Assembly: GCA_016124205.1 (NCBI GenBank)
Contig: WGOD01000001.1
Location: 310,001 to 374,000 of the forward strand
Source: Alphaproteobacteria bacterium
GTDB lineage: Bacteria; Pseudomonadota; Alphaproteobacteria; Caulobacterales; Maricaulaceae
Direction of reading: 5' to 3'
Length of the DNA: 64,000 nucleotides
Under the pieces are notes generated by a model. It worked only from the letters and a program-made list of their open reading frames with translations, was not told the DNA's origin and ran no database searches. A program made the position numbers and the translations under genes. Every line of letters begins with the position of its first letter. Within the stretch, counting starts at the first letter, position 1. Positions 43,125 through 52,941 of this stretch are shown here, piece by piece.

Positions 43125-44498
43125 TCAGAAGTATTCGAGGCTGACCCGGAAAAGCTGCTCGACCTTGGTCACGAGCGCTGTTTCCGCGAACAGAAGGACA
43201 CGGTCATTTTCCCGGACGGTTTCGCCGTCGCCCGGCATCAGCACCTTGTCGCCGCGCACGACGGCGCCGAGCGTGACGCCATCGGGCAGGTCCATGTCGT
43301 CGATCGACTTGCCGACGAGCGGCGAGGTCGCCAGCGCCACGCCTTCCAAGGCTTCGGCCTTGCCACCGCCGAGCGATTGCAGGCCGGTGATCCGGCCCCG
43401 GCGAATGTGCTGGAGGATGGTGGAAACCGTCGTCGAGCGCGGGTCGATGAAGGCGTCGATATCAAGCGGCTCGCGAAGATCGGCGAACGCCTGCTCATTG
43501 ACGAGGCAGATCGTGCGCGCGGCCCCTTCCCGCTTCGCCATAACCGCGCTCATCAGATTGACCTTGTCGTCATTGGTGACGCAGACGACGAGTTCGGCGC
43601 GGTCGGCAGCGGCTTCACGCAGCAGGCTCGGCGACAGGCCGTCACCGTGCAGCACGACCGTCTTGCGCAGCTGGTCGGCAGCCGCTTCGGCCTTCTTCTT
43701 GTCGGCTTCAATGAGGCGGACCTTCAGGCCGCCGAGCCGTTCCAGCGAGCGGGCGACATAAACCCCGATATTGCCGGCGCCCACGATCACCACGCGGCGC
43801 ACCTTCTCGCTGGCGCGGCCGAAGATGTCGAGCACGCGGTCGAGCCGGGCCGGCTCGATCACCAGATAGGCTTCATCGCCGGCCAGAAGCGGGTCGGACC
43901 GATCCGGAATGAAGAGCTTGCCGTCGCGGTCGATGCCCACCAGCGTCAGGCGCAGATCCGGGAAGAGTTCACGCAACTGGTCGGGCGAGGAGCCGGCGAC
44001 CGGCGAGTTCTCATCAACCTGAAGTCCAAGCAGCTGGATACGGCCACCCGCGAACAGGGCGGTGGTGAAGGCGCCGGGCGTTTCCACCCGCTGCAGAATC
44101 GCCCGGCCGACTTCCAGTTCAGGCGAAATCACCACGTCGATCGGCAGGTGGCCGGTGGTGAACAGGTCGCGCCAGGCCGGTTCCAGATAGCTTTGCGCCC
44201 GGACCCGCGCGATACGCATCGGCGTGTTGAACAGCGAATGCGCGACCTGGCAGGCGATCATGTTGGTTTCGTCGGAATAGGTGACGGCGACCAGCAATTC
44301 CGCGTCCGCCGCTCCGGCGCGCTCCAGCGCGTCCGGGTGCGAGCCGTGACCCACAACGCCGCGCACATCGAGATCGGTCGTGATCTTGTTGATCAGTTCC
44401 GGCGACCAGTCGACAACCGTCACCGAATTGCCTTCTCGCGACAGGGCGCGGGCGATCCCGTATCCGACGCGGCCTGCACCGCAGACGACAGCTTTCAT
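43125..44498 (-). CDS. trkA: Trk potassium uptake regulatory protein TrkA
   Basis: 457 aa with two RCK_N plus RCK_C units. The first NAD-binding loop is VCGAGRVGYGIARAL and the second IVGAGNIGVYVARSL; TrkA_C regions follow each. It gates TrkH in response to nucleotides. It lies 19 bases after ntrX in the conserved ntrYX-trkA order. Confidence 0.95.
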   Translation of the reverse strand: MKAVVCGAGRVGYGIARALSREGNSVTVVDWSPELINKITTDLDVRGVVGHGSHPDALERAGAADAELLVAVTYSDETNMIACQVAHSLFNTPMRIARVRAQSYLEPAWRDLFTTGHLPIDVVISPELEVGRAILQRVETPGAFTTALFAGGRIQLLGLQVDENSPVAGSSPDQLRELFPDLRLTLVGIDRDGKLFIPDRSDPLLAGDEAYLVIEPARLDRVLDIFGRASEKVRRVVIVGAGNIGVYVARSLERLGGLKVRLIEADKKKAEAAADQLRKTVVLHGDGLSPSLLREAAADRAELVVCVTNDDKVNLMSAVMAKREGAARTICLVNEQAFADLREPLDIDAFIDPRSTTVSTILQHIRRGRITGLQSLGGGKAEALEGVALATSPLVGKSIDDMDLPDGVTLGAVVRGDKVLMPGDGETVRENDRVLLFAETALVTKVEQLFRVSLEYF

Positions 44499-44517
44499 GT
44501 GAAATCTCCCGCGATCC

Positions 44518-45921
44518 CTACTCGATCATATCGTCGAGATCGGCTCGTGCCGAGGCGGGCGTCACACCCAGTGATTTGAGCTTCCGGTGAAGCGCCGAAC
44601 GTTCCATGCCGATAAAGGCCGCCGTGCGCGAGATGTTCCCGCCGAACCGGCTGATCTGGGCCTTCAGATATTCGCGTTCGAAATTCTCGCGCGCCTCGCG
44701 TAGCGGCAGGGCGATCATCCGTTCGGCATCGAACCCGGCCTCGCTGGTCTCGCGGCCCGCGACTTCCGACGGCAGCGAATCAAGCGTGATCGGCTGGTCG
44801 TCGTCGCCGGAGGCGAGGATCAGCAGTCGCTCCACATTGTTGCGCAACTGGCGGACATTGCCGGGCCAGTCATGCGCCTGCAGCGCGGCCATGGCGTCCT
44901 CGCCGATCTGCCGCCGGCTGAGGCCGGACATGGACGTGATCCGCGTGATGAAATGGTCGACGAGCAAAGGGATATCCTCGCGCCGGTCGGCCAGCGCCGG
45001 GATCTGGACCGGGACCACGGCGATGCGGTGGTAGAGATCCTCGCGGAACCGCCCCTGCCCGATCAGGTCGCGCAGATCCTTCGAGGAACTCGAGACGACC
45101 CGGACATTGACCTGGACGTCCGTCGTACCGCCCAGACGGTGGAAGCGCTGGTCGATCAACATGCGCAGCAGCTTGTTCTGCGAGGCGGTCGGCATGTCGC
45201 CGATCTCGTCGAGGAAGAGCGTGCCGCCATGGGCACGCTCCAGGAGCCCGACGCGGGTGACCGTTCCGTCTTCGCCCTCGTGGCCGAACAATTCTTCTTC
45301 GACCTTTTCCGGGGCCATGCCGGCGGCATTGACCGCGATGAAGCCGGCGTCTGCGCGCGGAGAACTCGCATGAATCAGACGGGCGACCAGCTCCTTGCCG
45401 CATCCGGCCGGTCCGGAAATCAGGACGCGCGAATTGGTTGGCGCGACCCGGTCGATCAGATGGCGCAGCTGGGCGATAAGCGGCGACTTGCCGACCAGCT
45501 CGGTTTCGAGATCGACCTTGGTGCGCAGCTCGGCATTCTCGCGGCGGAGGCGGGACGTTTCGAGCGCGCGCTCGACGGTGACGAGCAATTTGTCGCTCTT
45601 GAACGGTTTTTCGAGGAAGTCGTAAGCGCCCTTCCGGATCGCCGCGACGGCGGTCTCGATCGTCCCGTGCCCCGAGATCACGATCACCGGCAGGTCCGGA
45701 TCGGTCTTGCGGATGACATCGAGGAGTTCGATCCCGTCGAGACGGCTGCCCTGCAGCCAGACATCGAGGACGATCAGCGACGGCTTGCGCGACCGGATCG
45801 CCTGCAGCGCCCCGTCGGCGTCGGCCGCTTCCCGGGCCTGATAGCCCTCGTCTTCGAGGAGTCCGGAGATGAGGTCGCGAATATCGTCCTCGTCATCGAC
45901 GATCAGGATGTCTTTCGCCAT
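44518..45921 (-). CDS. ntrX: Sigma54-type response regulator NtrX
   Basis: 467 aa. An N-terminal receiver (ILIVDDEDDIRD, phospho-Asp in LIVLDVWLQGS), an AAA+ domain (ISGPAGCGKELVARLI, GTLFLDEIGDMP) and a C-terminal Fis-type HTH (ISRTAAFIGMERSALHRKL). The usual GAFTGA loop that contacts sigma54 is missing; the sequence reads FGHEGEDGTVTRVG. NtrX of many alphaproteobacteria lack it and regulate in other ways. Paired with ntrY 6 bases upstream. Confidence 0.94.
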   Translation of the reverse strand: MAKDILIVDDEDDIRDLISGLLEDEGYQAREAADADGALQAIRSRKPSLIVLDVWLQGSRLDGIELLDVIRKTDPDLPVIVISGHGTIETAVAAIRKGAYDFLEKPFKSDKLLVTVERALETSRLRRENAELRTKVDLETELVGKSPLIAQLRHLIDRVAPTNSRVLISGPAGCGKELVARLIHASSPRADAGFIAVNAAGMAPEKVEEELFGHEGEDGTVTRVGLLERAHGGTLFLDEIGDMPTASQNKLLRMLIDQRFHRLGGTTDVQVNVRVVSSSSKDLRDLIGQGRFREDLYHRIAVVPVQIPALADRREDIPLLVDHFITRITSMSGLSRRQIGEDAMAALQAHDWPGNVRQLRNNVERLLILASGDDDQPITLDSLPSEVAGRETSEAGFDAERMIALPLREARENFEREYLKAQISRFGGNISRTAAFIGMERSALHRKLKSLGVTPASARADLDDMIE

Positions 45922-45927
45922 GACGGT

Positions 45928-48171
45928 TTACGCTCCTGTTTCAGTCGTTGCGGCCGTGGTCTCGACCATGTCGGCCAGCGGGAAGAAAAGTCGCACAATG
46001 GCGCCCGTTCCGGATTCGGGGACGTCGAGTTCGAGGCGGCCCTGGTGGTCTTCCATGACGCGCTTCACGATCGCGAGGCCAAGACCGGTCCCTTTCTCGC
46101 GGGTCGTCATGTAGGGCTCGGTCAGGCGTTCGCGGTCCGGGGTCGGCCAGCCCAGACCGTTGTCGCAGACCTCGATGACGGCATAGCCGTGCTCGGGGGT
46201 CAGCGTGACCGCGATCCGGCCCTGCAGCGCCTTGCCGCCATCGCGGTCACAGCGTGCGGTCACGCTTTCCGCGGCATTCTTCAGGATATTGGCCAGCGCC
46301 TGAACCGCGAGGCGTTCGTCGCACAGCGCGCGAACAGGCTCCTGTCCTGCCGTGAACTCGACCTTCAGATCCGGACTGGCGACGCGCTGCGCAAATACCG
46401 CGCTCTGCACCATTGAAGTCACGTCCGCGGGGGCGACTTTCGGCGTCGGCATGCGGGCGAAGGACGAGAATTCGTCGACCATGCGGCCGATATCGCTGAC
46501 CTGGCGCACGATCGTGTCGGTGCAGCGGTCGAACGTCTCGACGTCATGATCCTCGACATGCTTGCGGTATTTCCGGCGCAGCCGCTCGGCCGAGAGCTGG
46601 ATCGGGGTCAGCGGGTTCTTGATCTCGTGCGCGATACGGCGGGCGACGTCGCGCCAGGCGGCATTGCGCTGCGCGGCGACGAGTCGCGAAACGTCGTCGA
46701 ACGTCAGAACCAGACCGGCATCGGACGTGACCGCGGCGCGGACATTCAGCGACAGCGCCGCTTCGTCTGAGGATTCGATTTCGGTCTGCATTTCGGCGAC
46801 ATCGCCCGGACGCTTCCGGGCGGCATCGACGGCGGCCAGAAGCGCGGGTGCGACCTCTCCGATCGGATGGCCGACAAGGTCTTCCTCGTCGCGTTCAAGC
46901 AGCGCGCAGGCCGAACGGTTCACCAGGGTGACGCAATTGTCCTCGTCGAGACCGATGATGCCGGCCGTCACGCCGGCCAGCACGGCTTCGGTGAAGGCCC
47001 GGCGCCGTTCGGATTGCGCGTGGGATGCAACCAGCTCACGCCGCTGTCCGCGCAGTTGCCGCGTCATCCGGTTGAAGGCGAGGCCGAGCGTGGCGATCTC
47101 GTCGTCCTCGCGCTTCACCTCGACCCTTGCGTCCAGATCACCGCGCCGCACGCGTTCCGCCGCGCCGACGAGATTGGAAACAGGCCGGACGATCCGGGTT
47201 GCCGCGCCGAGCGCCAGCGAGATCGCCGCCAGCACGATCAGCAAGGCCGTCTCGAGATAGACGAGGATGTAGATCGGGCCGAGCTGGGCTTCGCGCTGAC
47301 CGGCGTTCCTGAGCTCGACGATCGCCGTTTCAGCGCGTTGCAGAACAGAAAGGTCGATGTTCAGGAAGACGTAGAGATAGGCGTCTTCATAAGCCGTCAT
47401 CTGCATCAGGGCGCGCATCGAGGCGTCGCCCGCGCTCGCCTGTTCCGGGGTCGACACGCCAATGTCGCCGTCGCCCGCAAGTTCGAACAGGCGTGGCGAG
47501 GGCGGGATGAAGGCCGGGCTGTCGGGCGTCTCCGCACGCGCCAGAACGGTGCCCTGCCCGTCCACGATGTAGGAGGCCTGAAAGCCGCGCACGATCGTCT
47601 GCTGACGCAGATACTGGGTGTACTGGATCCGCGCGTTGGAAAACGCCGTGACCGCATCGGGCTGACTGAGGTCGAGCGACATCAGACGCATCTGTTCTGA
47701 CGCTTCGCCGGCCTCGCGCTCCACGACTTCACGCGCGGCGCTGGCCGCGCCCTCGACCACCGCGCTGACGCGTTCGCCGAACCAGTATTCAACACCCCGG
47801 GTAAGCACCCCGCCGAGAAACACCGCGACGAGGATGGTCGGGATCGCCGCGGCAATCGTGAACATCGCGATGAAGCGCAGGTGGAGGCGTGGCGCGGGTT
47901 CACCAAAGCGCCGCCCGGTCAGGCGGCGCGCGACGCGCCAACCGACCACGATGGCCAGACCGGCGATGATGACGATGTTGATGTAAAGGAGGATGCGGAG
48001 CGGGGATGACCCGCCCGAGCCGGCCTCATTGCCCAGGATCAGCTGGAAAGCCGACGCGGCGAGAATGACGATGGCGATCGCAAACCCGCCGCCAACCAGG
48101 CTCGAATAGAGGCTTGGCGGGCTGATCTTGCGCCGTGAGGCACGGGAGGGCGTTGCGGAAGTCGCGGTCAC
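45928..48171 (-). CDS. ntrY: Sensor histidine kinase NtrY
   Basis: 747 aa from a GTG. It has several N-terminal TM helices, a periplasmic segment of about 200 residues, a HAMP domain (VRRGDLDARVEVKREDDEIATLG), a PAS domain, a HisKA box (RRIAHEIKNPLTPIQLSAERL) and a HATPase (EVCDNGLGW, TREKGTGLGLAIVKRV). Cognate kinase of NtrX, linked to nitrogen and redox control. Upstream lies dusB directly; the ntrBC genes usual at this place are absent. Confidence 0.94.
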   Translation of the reverse strand: MTATSATPSRASRRKISPPSLYSSLVGGGFAIAIVILAASAFQLILGNEAGSGGSSPLRILLYINIVIIAGLAIVVGWRVARRLTGRRFGEPAPRLHLRFIAMFTIAAAIPTILVAVFLGGVLTRGVEYWFGERVSAVVEGAASAAREVVEREAGEASEQMRLMSLDLSQPDAVTAFSNARIQYTQYLRQQTIVRGFQASYIVDGQGTVLARAETPDSPAFIPPSPRLFELAGDGDIGVSTPEQASAGDASMRALMQMTAYEDAYLYVFLNIDLSVLQRAETAIVELRNAGQREAQLGPIYILVYLETALLIVLAAISLALGAATRIVRPVSNLVGAAERVRRGDLDARVEVKREDDEIATLGLAFNRMTRQLRGQRRELVASHAQSERRRAFTEAVLAGVTAGIIGLDEDNCVTLVNRSACALLERDEEDLVGHPIGEVAPALLAAVDAARKRPGDVAEMQTEIESSDEAALSLNVRAAVTSDAGLVLTFDDVSRLVAAQRNAAWRDVARRIAHEIKNPLTPIQLSAERLRRKYRKHVEDHDVETFDRCTDTIVRQVSDIGRMVDEFSSFARMPTPKVAPADVTSMVQSAVFAQRVASPDLKVEFTAGQEPVRALCDERLAVQALANILKNAAESVTARCDRDGGKALQGRIAVTLTPEHGYAVIEVCDNGLGWPTPDRERLTEPYMTTREKGTGLGLAIVKRVMEDHQGRLELDVPESGTGAIVRLFFPLADMVETTAATTETGA

Positions 48172-48236
48172 ATCAGGACATTAAACCCGCCTGTTGCCGA
48201 CAATCAACAGCGATGTGTTGTTCCCGCAACAGCGGT

Positions 48237-49229
48237 TCAGGCGGCGACTTTGGGCTCCGCCATCCGGCGGCAGGCGTCGAGCGCGTTCAGGGCTTCGGTT
48301 TCGGTTACGGCACGGCAGAGTGCGGCGCGGAGTGCCGGTTGATCCGCTTCGGGCATTTCCGCCTCAACGAAGGAAGCGAAATGCTTGCGCATCATCCGGA
48401 TACCGATGTGGTCTTCGTAAAGCGCGATCGAGTCGCGCAACTGCTGAGCCAGCGCTTCGATCTTGCGGTCCAGCGGAACATGGAACGCCCGCCCTTCCAG
48501 TTCGGCAGCAATCTGACCCGGCAACCAGGGCAGGCCTTGGGCCGCCCGGCCGATCATCACCATGTCCGCTCCGGAACGGTTGAGCGCCTTACGGGCCTGC
48601 CCGGCGGTTCCGATATCGCCGTTGACAACAAGCGGAATGGTGATGGCCTCACGAACGGCGCGAACGGCGGACCAGTCCGCCTGACCCTTGTAGAATTGCT
48701 GTCGCGTGCGGCCATGCACCGTGACCATCTGCACCCCGGCATCCTGCGCGCGACGCGCAAGTTCCGGCGCGTTGATGCTGTCGTGGTCCCAGCCGAGCCG
48801 CATTTTCAGGGTCACCGGAACCGAGACGGCGGCGACTGTGGCCTCGACCAGCGTCATGGCATGGTCGAGGTCGCGCATGAGCGCCGAGCCGGACAGGCCG
48901 CGCGTCACCTGCTTCGCCGGACAGCCCATATTGATGTCGATGATGTCCGCACCGGCCTCGGCGGCGAGTTCCGCACCGACCGTCATCCATTTCGCTTCGC
49001 GGCCGGCCAGCTGGACGATGTGCGGACCGCCGCCCGTATCGTCCCGGGCCATGCGGCGGATCACGTCGTCGCGGCCCTGTGCCAGGCTTTCGCTGGCGAC
49101 CATCTCGCTGAAGACCAGACCGGCGCCGAACGCCCAGGCCTGCCGCCGGAAGGGCAGGTCGGTGACGCCCGACATCGGCGCCAGCAGAACGGGCGCGCGC
49201 ACGGCATGATTTCCGATCTTCACCGTCAT
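48237..49229 (-). CDS. dusB: tRNA-dihydrouridine synthase DusB
   Basis: 330 aa from ATG 49229; the track start at 49298 runs into the divergent gene. [38 protein letters not shown] with the catalytic cysteine, [20 protein letters not shown] and NGDIG match the NifR3/DusB group. The FMN enzyme reduces U to dihydrouridine in tRNA D-loops. Typical first gene of the nifR3-ntr region. Confidence 0.95.
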   Translation of the reverse strand: MTVKIGNHAVRAPVLLAPMSGVTDLPFRRQAWAFGAGLVFSEMVASESLAQGRDDVIRRMARDDTGGGPHIVQLAGREAKWMTVGAELAAEAGADIIDINMGCPAKQVTRGLSGSALMRDLDHAMTLVEATVAAVSVPVTLKMRLGWDHDSINAPELARRAQDAGVQMVTVHGRTRQQFYKGQADWSAVRAVREAITIPLVVNGDIGTAGQARKALNRSGADMVMIGRAAQGLPWLPGQIAAELEGRAFHVPLDRKIEALAQQLRDSIALYEDHIGIRMMRKHFASFVEAEMPEADQPALRAALCRAVTETEALNALDACRRMAEPKVAA

Positions 49230-49297
49230 GGGCTGGACTTTGGGCCGTTCCTGTCTGAAATCGGCGCGGACCCTAGTGAAACCTGACCGGAGCCGCA

Positions 49298-50938
49298 ATG
49301 CCCCGCACCGCCGCCATCATCGTTGCCGCAGGACGCGGCGTTCGCGCGGGTGGCGGTGTTCCGAAGCAATACCGGATGCTGGGCGGTGTCCCTGTTCTTC
49401 GCCGAACGACCGAAGCGTTCGACCGGCATCCCGGTGTCGAGACGCTCGTGGTCGTGATCCATCCTGACGATGCGCGGCTCGCGCACGACGCCCTCGGCGG
49501 GATCGATGCGGACCTCGTGCCGGGTGGTGAGACCCGGACCGCCTCCGTCCGGGCCGGGTTGGCTGCCCTTCCCGCCGGTACGGATCAGGTCCTGATCCAC
49601 GATGCGGCGCGGCCACTGGTTTCCGGCGCCGTCATCAGCCGCGTGATTGAAGCACTGGAGCGGAGCGGCGGCGCCCTGCCCGTCCTGCCGGTCTCGGATG
49701 CGCTCTGGCGCGGCGCGGACGGGATGGCCGGTGAGGCCGTGGACCGGGCCGACCTGTTCCGGGCACAGACGCCGCAAGGCTTTCGTCTGCAGGCATTGAA
49801 AGCGGCCTATGATCATCTGCCCCGCGATGCCGCGATGGCCGACGACGCGGAAGTGGCACGAGCCGCCGGTCTGGACGTCGCTCTGGTGGAGGGCGCAGAG
49901 GAGAATTTCAAACTGACCCTCGCAAGCGATTTCGAACGGGCGGAGCGGATCTTGACCAGCGGCGATTGCGTGACGGGAAACGGGTTCGACGTGCACCGGC
50001 TGGAACCGGCGGACCACATGATGCTGTGCGGTATCCGGGTCGAGGAAGGGCTCGGCCTTGTCGGTCATTCCGACGCCGACGCCGGACTGCATGCGATCAC
50101 CGACGCGCTGCTCGGTGCGATCGCCGCGGGGGATATCGGCCAGCACTTTCCGCCGAGTGATCCGCAATGGCGCGGCGCATCATCTGACCGCTTCCTGCAG
50201 CACGCCGCCGGACTGGCGCGTTCGGCCGGCGCGGATGTCCGGCATGTCGATGTGACGCTGATCTGCGAACGGCCCAAGGTCTCGAAATACCGCGAGGCCA
50301 TGCGCGCGCGCATCGCGGAAATCCTGGAGATTCCCCTGGCCCGGGTGAGTGTGAAGGCAACCACCACCGAAGGACTGGGCTTTACCGGCCGCCGCGAAGG
50401 CCTGGCGGCGCAGGCCAGTGTCACGGTGCGCCGGGGCGTGGGCGCCCTGCCCGCAACGTGCCTCCGCGAACTCGCCAACGAGGTGCTGGAGCGCGCGCGC
50501 AAGGCCGGCGTGAAAGTCGCGACCGCGGAGAGCTGCACCGGCGGACTGATCGCCGCCAGCCTGACCGAGATCGCGGGCAGTTCCGATGTCGTCGACCGTG
50601 GCTTCATCACGTATTCGAACGCCGCGAAGCACGACATGCTGGACGTCCCGGTGGATCTGTTCGAGCATCCCGGTCCGGGGGCGGTGTCAGAAGAGGTGGC
50701 CCGCGCCATGGCGACCGGTGCGAAAACCAATTCGAACGCGCAATTCGCGGTCGCCGTGACCGGCGTCGCGGGTCCGGGCGCATCGGAGAGCAAGCCCGAA
50801 GGTCTTGTCTGGTTCGGACTGGCGGGTCCTGATGGCGTGACGGCTTACAAGAAGGAATTCGGGGCGCTCGGCCGGCCGAATGTCCGCACCGAGACGGTCC
50901 GGTTCGCGCTTCAGCTACTTCGCGATGCGATCGGCTGA
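49298..50938 (+). CDS. ispDF: Fusion of IspD, IspF and a CinA C-terminal (PncC-like) amidase
   Basis: 546 aa in one frame. Residues 1 to about 222 are IspD ([29 protein letters not shown]). Residues of about 228-383 are IspF ([47 protein letters not shown]). Residues of about 390-546 are a CinA C-domain ([34 protein letters not shown]). IspDF fusions are normal in alphaproteobacteria and cinA commonly follows as a separate gene. Here no stop separates them. It makes isoprenoid precursors by the MEP pathway and probably deamidates NMN. Confidence 0.92.
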   Translation: MPRTAAIIVAAGRGVRAGGGVPKQYRMLGGVPVLRRTTEAFDRHPGVETLVVVIHPDDARLAHDALGGIDADLVPGGETRTASVRAGLAALPAGTDQVLIHDAARPLVSGAVISRVIEALERSGGALPVLPVSDALWRGADGMAGEAVDRADLFRAQTPQGFRLQALKAAYDHLPRDAAMADDAEVARAAGLDVALVEGAEENFKLTLASDFERAERILTSGDCVTGNGFDVHRLEPADHMMLCGIRVEEGLGLVGHSDADAGLHAITDALLGAIAAGDIGQHFPPSDPQWRGASSDRFLQHAAGLARSAGADVRHVDVTLICERPKVSKYREAMRARIAEILEIPLARVSVKATTTEGLGFTGRREGLAAQASVTVRRGVGALPATCLRELANEVLERARKAGVKVATAESCTGGLIAASLTEIAGSSDVVDRGFITYSNAAKHDMLDVPVDLFEHPGPGAVSEEVARAMATGAKTNSNAQFAVAVTGVAGPGASESKPEGLVWFGLAGPDGVTAYKKEFGALGRPNVRTETVRFALQLLRDAIG

Positions 50939-51412
50939 CCAGTCGTAGTCCTCCGAGCCGACCATCTCGTAGCGCTTGTCCGCCTCGCTGCGGAAGGCAT
51001 CGATGATGAAGTGAACCGCGCGTTCCTTGTTCGCGGCCAGCAACATCTGTAGCAGCGGATTGGAAAATTCGAAGTCGATCATGAAATCGACCAGAGTCGA
51101 GCCGTCACCCAAGCGGTGGAACACCCAGGCATTCTGAAGCGTCCGGAACGGACCTTCGATGAGCGAGACCTCGACCCCCAGCACGTCGCGATCAAGCGCC
51201 ACGGCCGTGGTGAAGCGTTCGGTCACGAAACGGTAGCGCGCGACTGCCTCGGCTTCGAGATGCGTCATCGAGCCTTCCGTGCGCTCTATGCGCACACGCA
51301 AGGCACTCAGATATTTGATGAATTGCGGGTAGCGGCGCACGTCGGAGACGAGTTCGAATACGTCCTCCGGCCGGTGCCGGATACGCATGCGTTCATGCAG
51401 TCGGCTGCTCAC
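50915..51412 (-). CDS. COQ10/RatA-like START domain protein (ubiquinone-binding)
   Basis: 165 aa. [31 protein letters not shown] is the N-terminal signature of COQ10/polyketide-cyclase proteins, and the C-terminal helix [23 protein letters not shown] closes the lipid pocket. These bind ubiquinone and support respiration; annotation as RatA toxin is common but doubtful. The 3' end overlaps the convergent isp-cinA gene by 24 bases, and the start overlaps the lipA stop. Confidence 0.9.
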   Translation of the reverse strand: MSSRLHERMRIRHRPEDVFELVSDVRRYPQFIKYLSALRVRIERTEGSMTHLEAEAVARYRFVTERFTTAVALDRDVLGVEVSLIEGPFRTLQNAWVFHRLGDGSTLVDFMIDFEFSNPLLQMLLAANKERAVHFIIDAFRSEADKRYEMVGSEDYDWSADRIAK

Positions 51413-52380
51413 GCCTTCGCCAGTTCCGCTTCGCGTGCGGCACGGAGCCGTTTGAAGTCGTCGCCCGCGTGGTAGCTCGACCGGGTCAGCGGCGTGGCCG
51501 AGACCATCAGGAAGCCCTTGGCCCGCGCGATCGTCTCATAGGCGCGGAACTCCTCCGGCGTCACGAAGCGGTCGACCGGCGCGTGCTTGCGGGTCGGCTG
51601 CAGGTATTGGCCGATGGTCAGGAAGTCGATGCCGGCGGAGCGCATGTCGTCCATCACCTGCATCACCTCTTCCTTCGTCTCGCCGAGGCCGACCATGATG
51701 CCGGACTTGGTGAACTGGGAGGGGTCGCGTTCCTTCACCCGCTCCAGAAGGCGGAGGGAGTGGTAATAACGCGCACCCGGGCGGATCGAGAGATAGAGCC
51801 GCGGCACGGTTTCGAGATTGTGATTGAACACGTCGGCGCGCGCATCGACGACCTGTTCGAGCGCCCCGGCCTTGCGCAGGAAGTCCGGCGTCAGGATTTC
51901 GATCGTCGTCTTCGAAGAGGCGCTGCGGATCGCGTTGATCACGTCCTCGAAATGCTGGGCACCGCCATCATCGAGATCGTCGCGGTCGACCGAGGTGATC
52001 ACGACGTGTTCGAGGCTCATCGTCAGGACGGCTTCGCCGATCCGGCGCGCCTCGTCATGATCGACCGGCGCGGGCATGCCCGTCTTCACATTGCAGAAGC
52101 TGCAGGCGCGGGTGCAGGTGTCGCCCAGAATCATGAAGGTGGCGTGCTTCTGCGACCAGCATTCCCCGATATTCGGGCAGCCGGCCTCCTCGCACACGGT
52201 CACGAGCCCGTTCTCCTTCACGAGCTTCTTGGTCTCGGAGAAGACTTCACCCATCGGCGCGCGGACGCGGATCCAGTCCGGCTTGCGCTGGATGGGTGAA
52301 TCCGGACGCTTCTGCTTTTCCGGGTGACGGGCAGCGCGCGCCTTGGCGGCTTCGGAGAGATTATCGATCAGGGTCGCCAT
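51409..52380 (-). CDS. lipA: Lipoyl synthase
   Basis: 323-aa radical SAM enzyme. The auxiliary cluster motif is [12 protein letters not shown], and the radical SAM motif is [26 protein letters not shown] and [12 protein letters not shown] are LipA hallmarks, with the C-terminal RSSYHAGD serine ligand. It inserts sulfur into octanoyl groups of E2 proteins, such as the PDH E2 at the window end. The lipA-COQ10 order is conserved in alphaproteobacteria. Confidence 0.96.
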   Translation of the reverse strand: MATLIDNLSEAAKARAARHPEKQKRPDSPIQRKPDWIRVRAPMGEVFSETKKLVKENGLVTVCEEAGCPNIGECWSQKHATFMILGDTCTRACSFCNVKTGMPAPVDHDEARRIGEAVLTMSLEHVVITSVDRDDLDDGGAQHFEDVINAIRSASSKTTIEILTPDFLRKAGALEQVVDARADVFNHNLETVPRLYLSIRPGARYYHSLRLLERVKERDPSQFTKSGIMVGLGETKEEVMQVMDDMRSAGIDFLTIGQYLQPTRKHAPVDRFVTPEEFRAYETIARAKGFLMVSATPLTRSSYHAGDDFKRLRAAREAELAKA

Positions 52381-52425
52381 AACGCGGCGGAAAATGGCGC
52401 TGTTGGGCCTTCACTTCAAGCCGGG

Positions 52426-52941
52426 TCAGCGGTCGGGGAAGTCGATCGTTCCGGTTCCGCGCCGTCCCGGTATCTGAAGAACCGTGCGCACCACGCTGCC
52501 GCGGATGACATTCGTCATGTTCGCCTGATCGGGAAATGCGTCGATCAACAAGCGATTATCGATACTTACGGTGTCGTACTCGTCCGGCATCGGGGCCACG
52601 AAATAGATCCAGGCGAACTGGCCGTCGATCTCCGCTCCGACATAGTCGAGTTGCAGGGATGCACCGGCCACATCGATGTCGAACCGGTCCTGCGCATAGG
52701 AGCCGGCTGCGTTCAGCCAGTCTTCGCCAAGTGGTGCGGTGTCATCATCCATGCCGGATTCGATCAGCGCCACTTCGAGATCGTGGAAGAAAACACGGTG
52801 TGCGACCTCCAGTTCGCCAGTGTTCTCGTTCGGGCGGACCTCGGTCAGGGCCGAGTGGATGCGGTGCGCCCAGGCAGACGGCGCGGCAGCGAGCGCAAGG
52901 CTCGCCGCCAGACCGATTGCGAGGGCGCGGACCGGGTTCAC
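52426..52941 (-). CDS. DUF6702-like periplasmic protein
   Basis: 171 aa with a signal peptide ending in AWA, then HRIHSALTEVRPNENTGELEVAHRVFFHDLEVAL, the opening of DUF6702 proteins. A second strand-rich half follows (FAWIYFVAPMPDEYDTVSIDNRLLIDAFPDQANMTNV). It is commonly next to M1 peptidases, as here, where its start overlaps the M1 stop by 4 bases. Function unknown. Confidence 0.8.
   Translation of the reverse strand: MNPVRALAIGLAASLALAAAPSAWAHRIHSALTEVRPNENTGELEVAHRVFFHDLEVALIESGMDDDTAPLGEDWLNAAGSYAQDRFDIDVAGASLQLDYVGAEIDGQFAWIYFVAPMPDEYDTVSIDNRLLIDAFPDQANMTNVIRGSVVRTVLQIPGRRGTGTIDFPDR

Noticed and set aside
44518-45921. NtrX without the GAFTGA loop as a sign of decay
   Set aside because: Missing GAFTGA is a known feature of many alphaproteobacterial NtrX proteins; the rest of the protein is intact.
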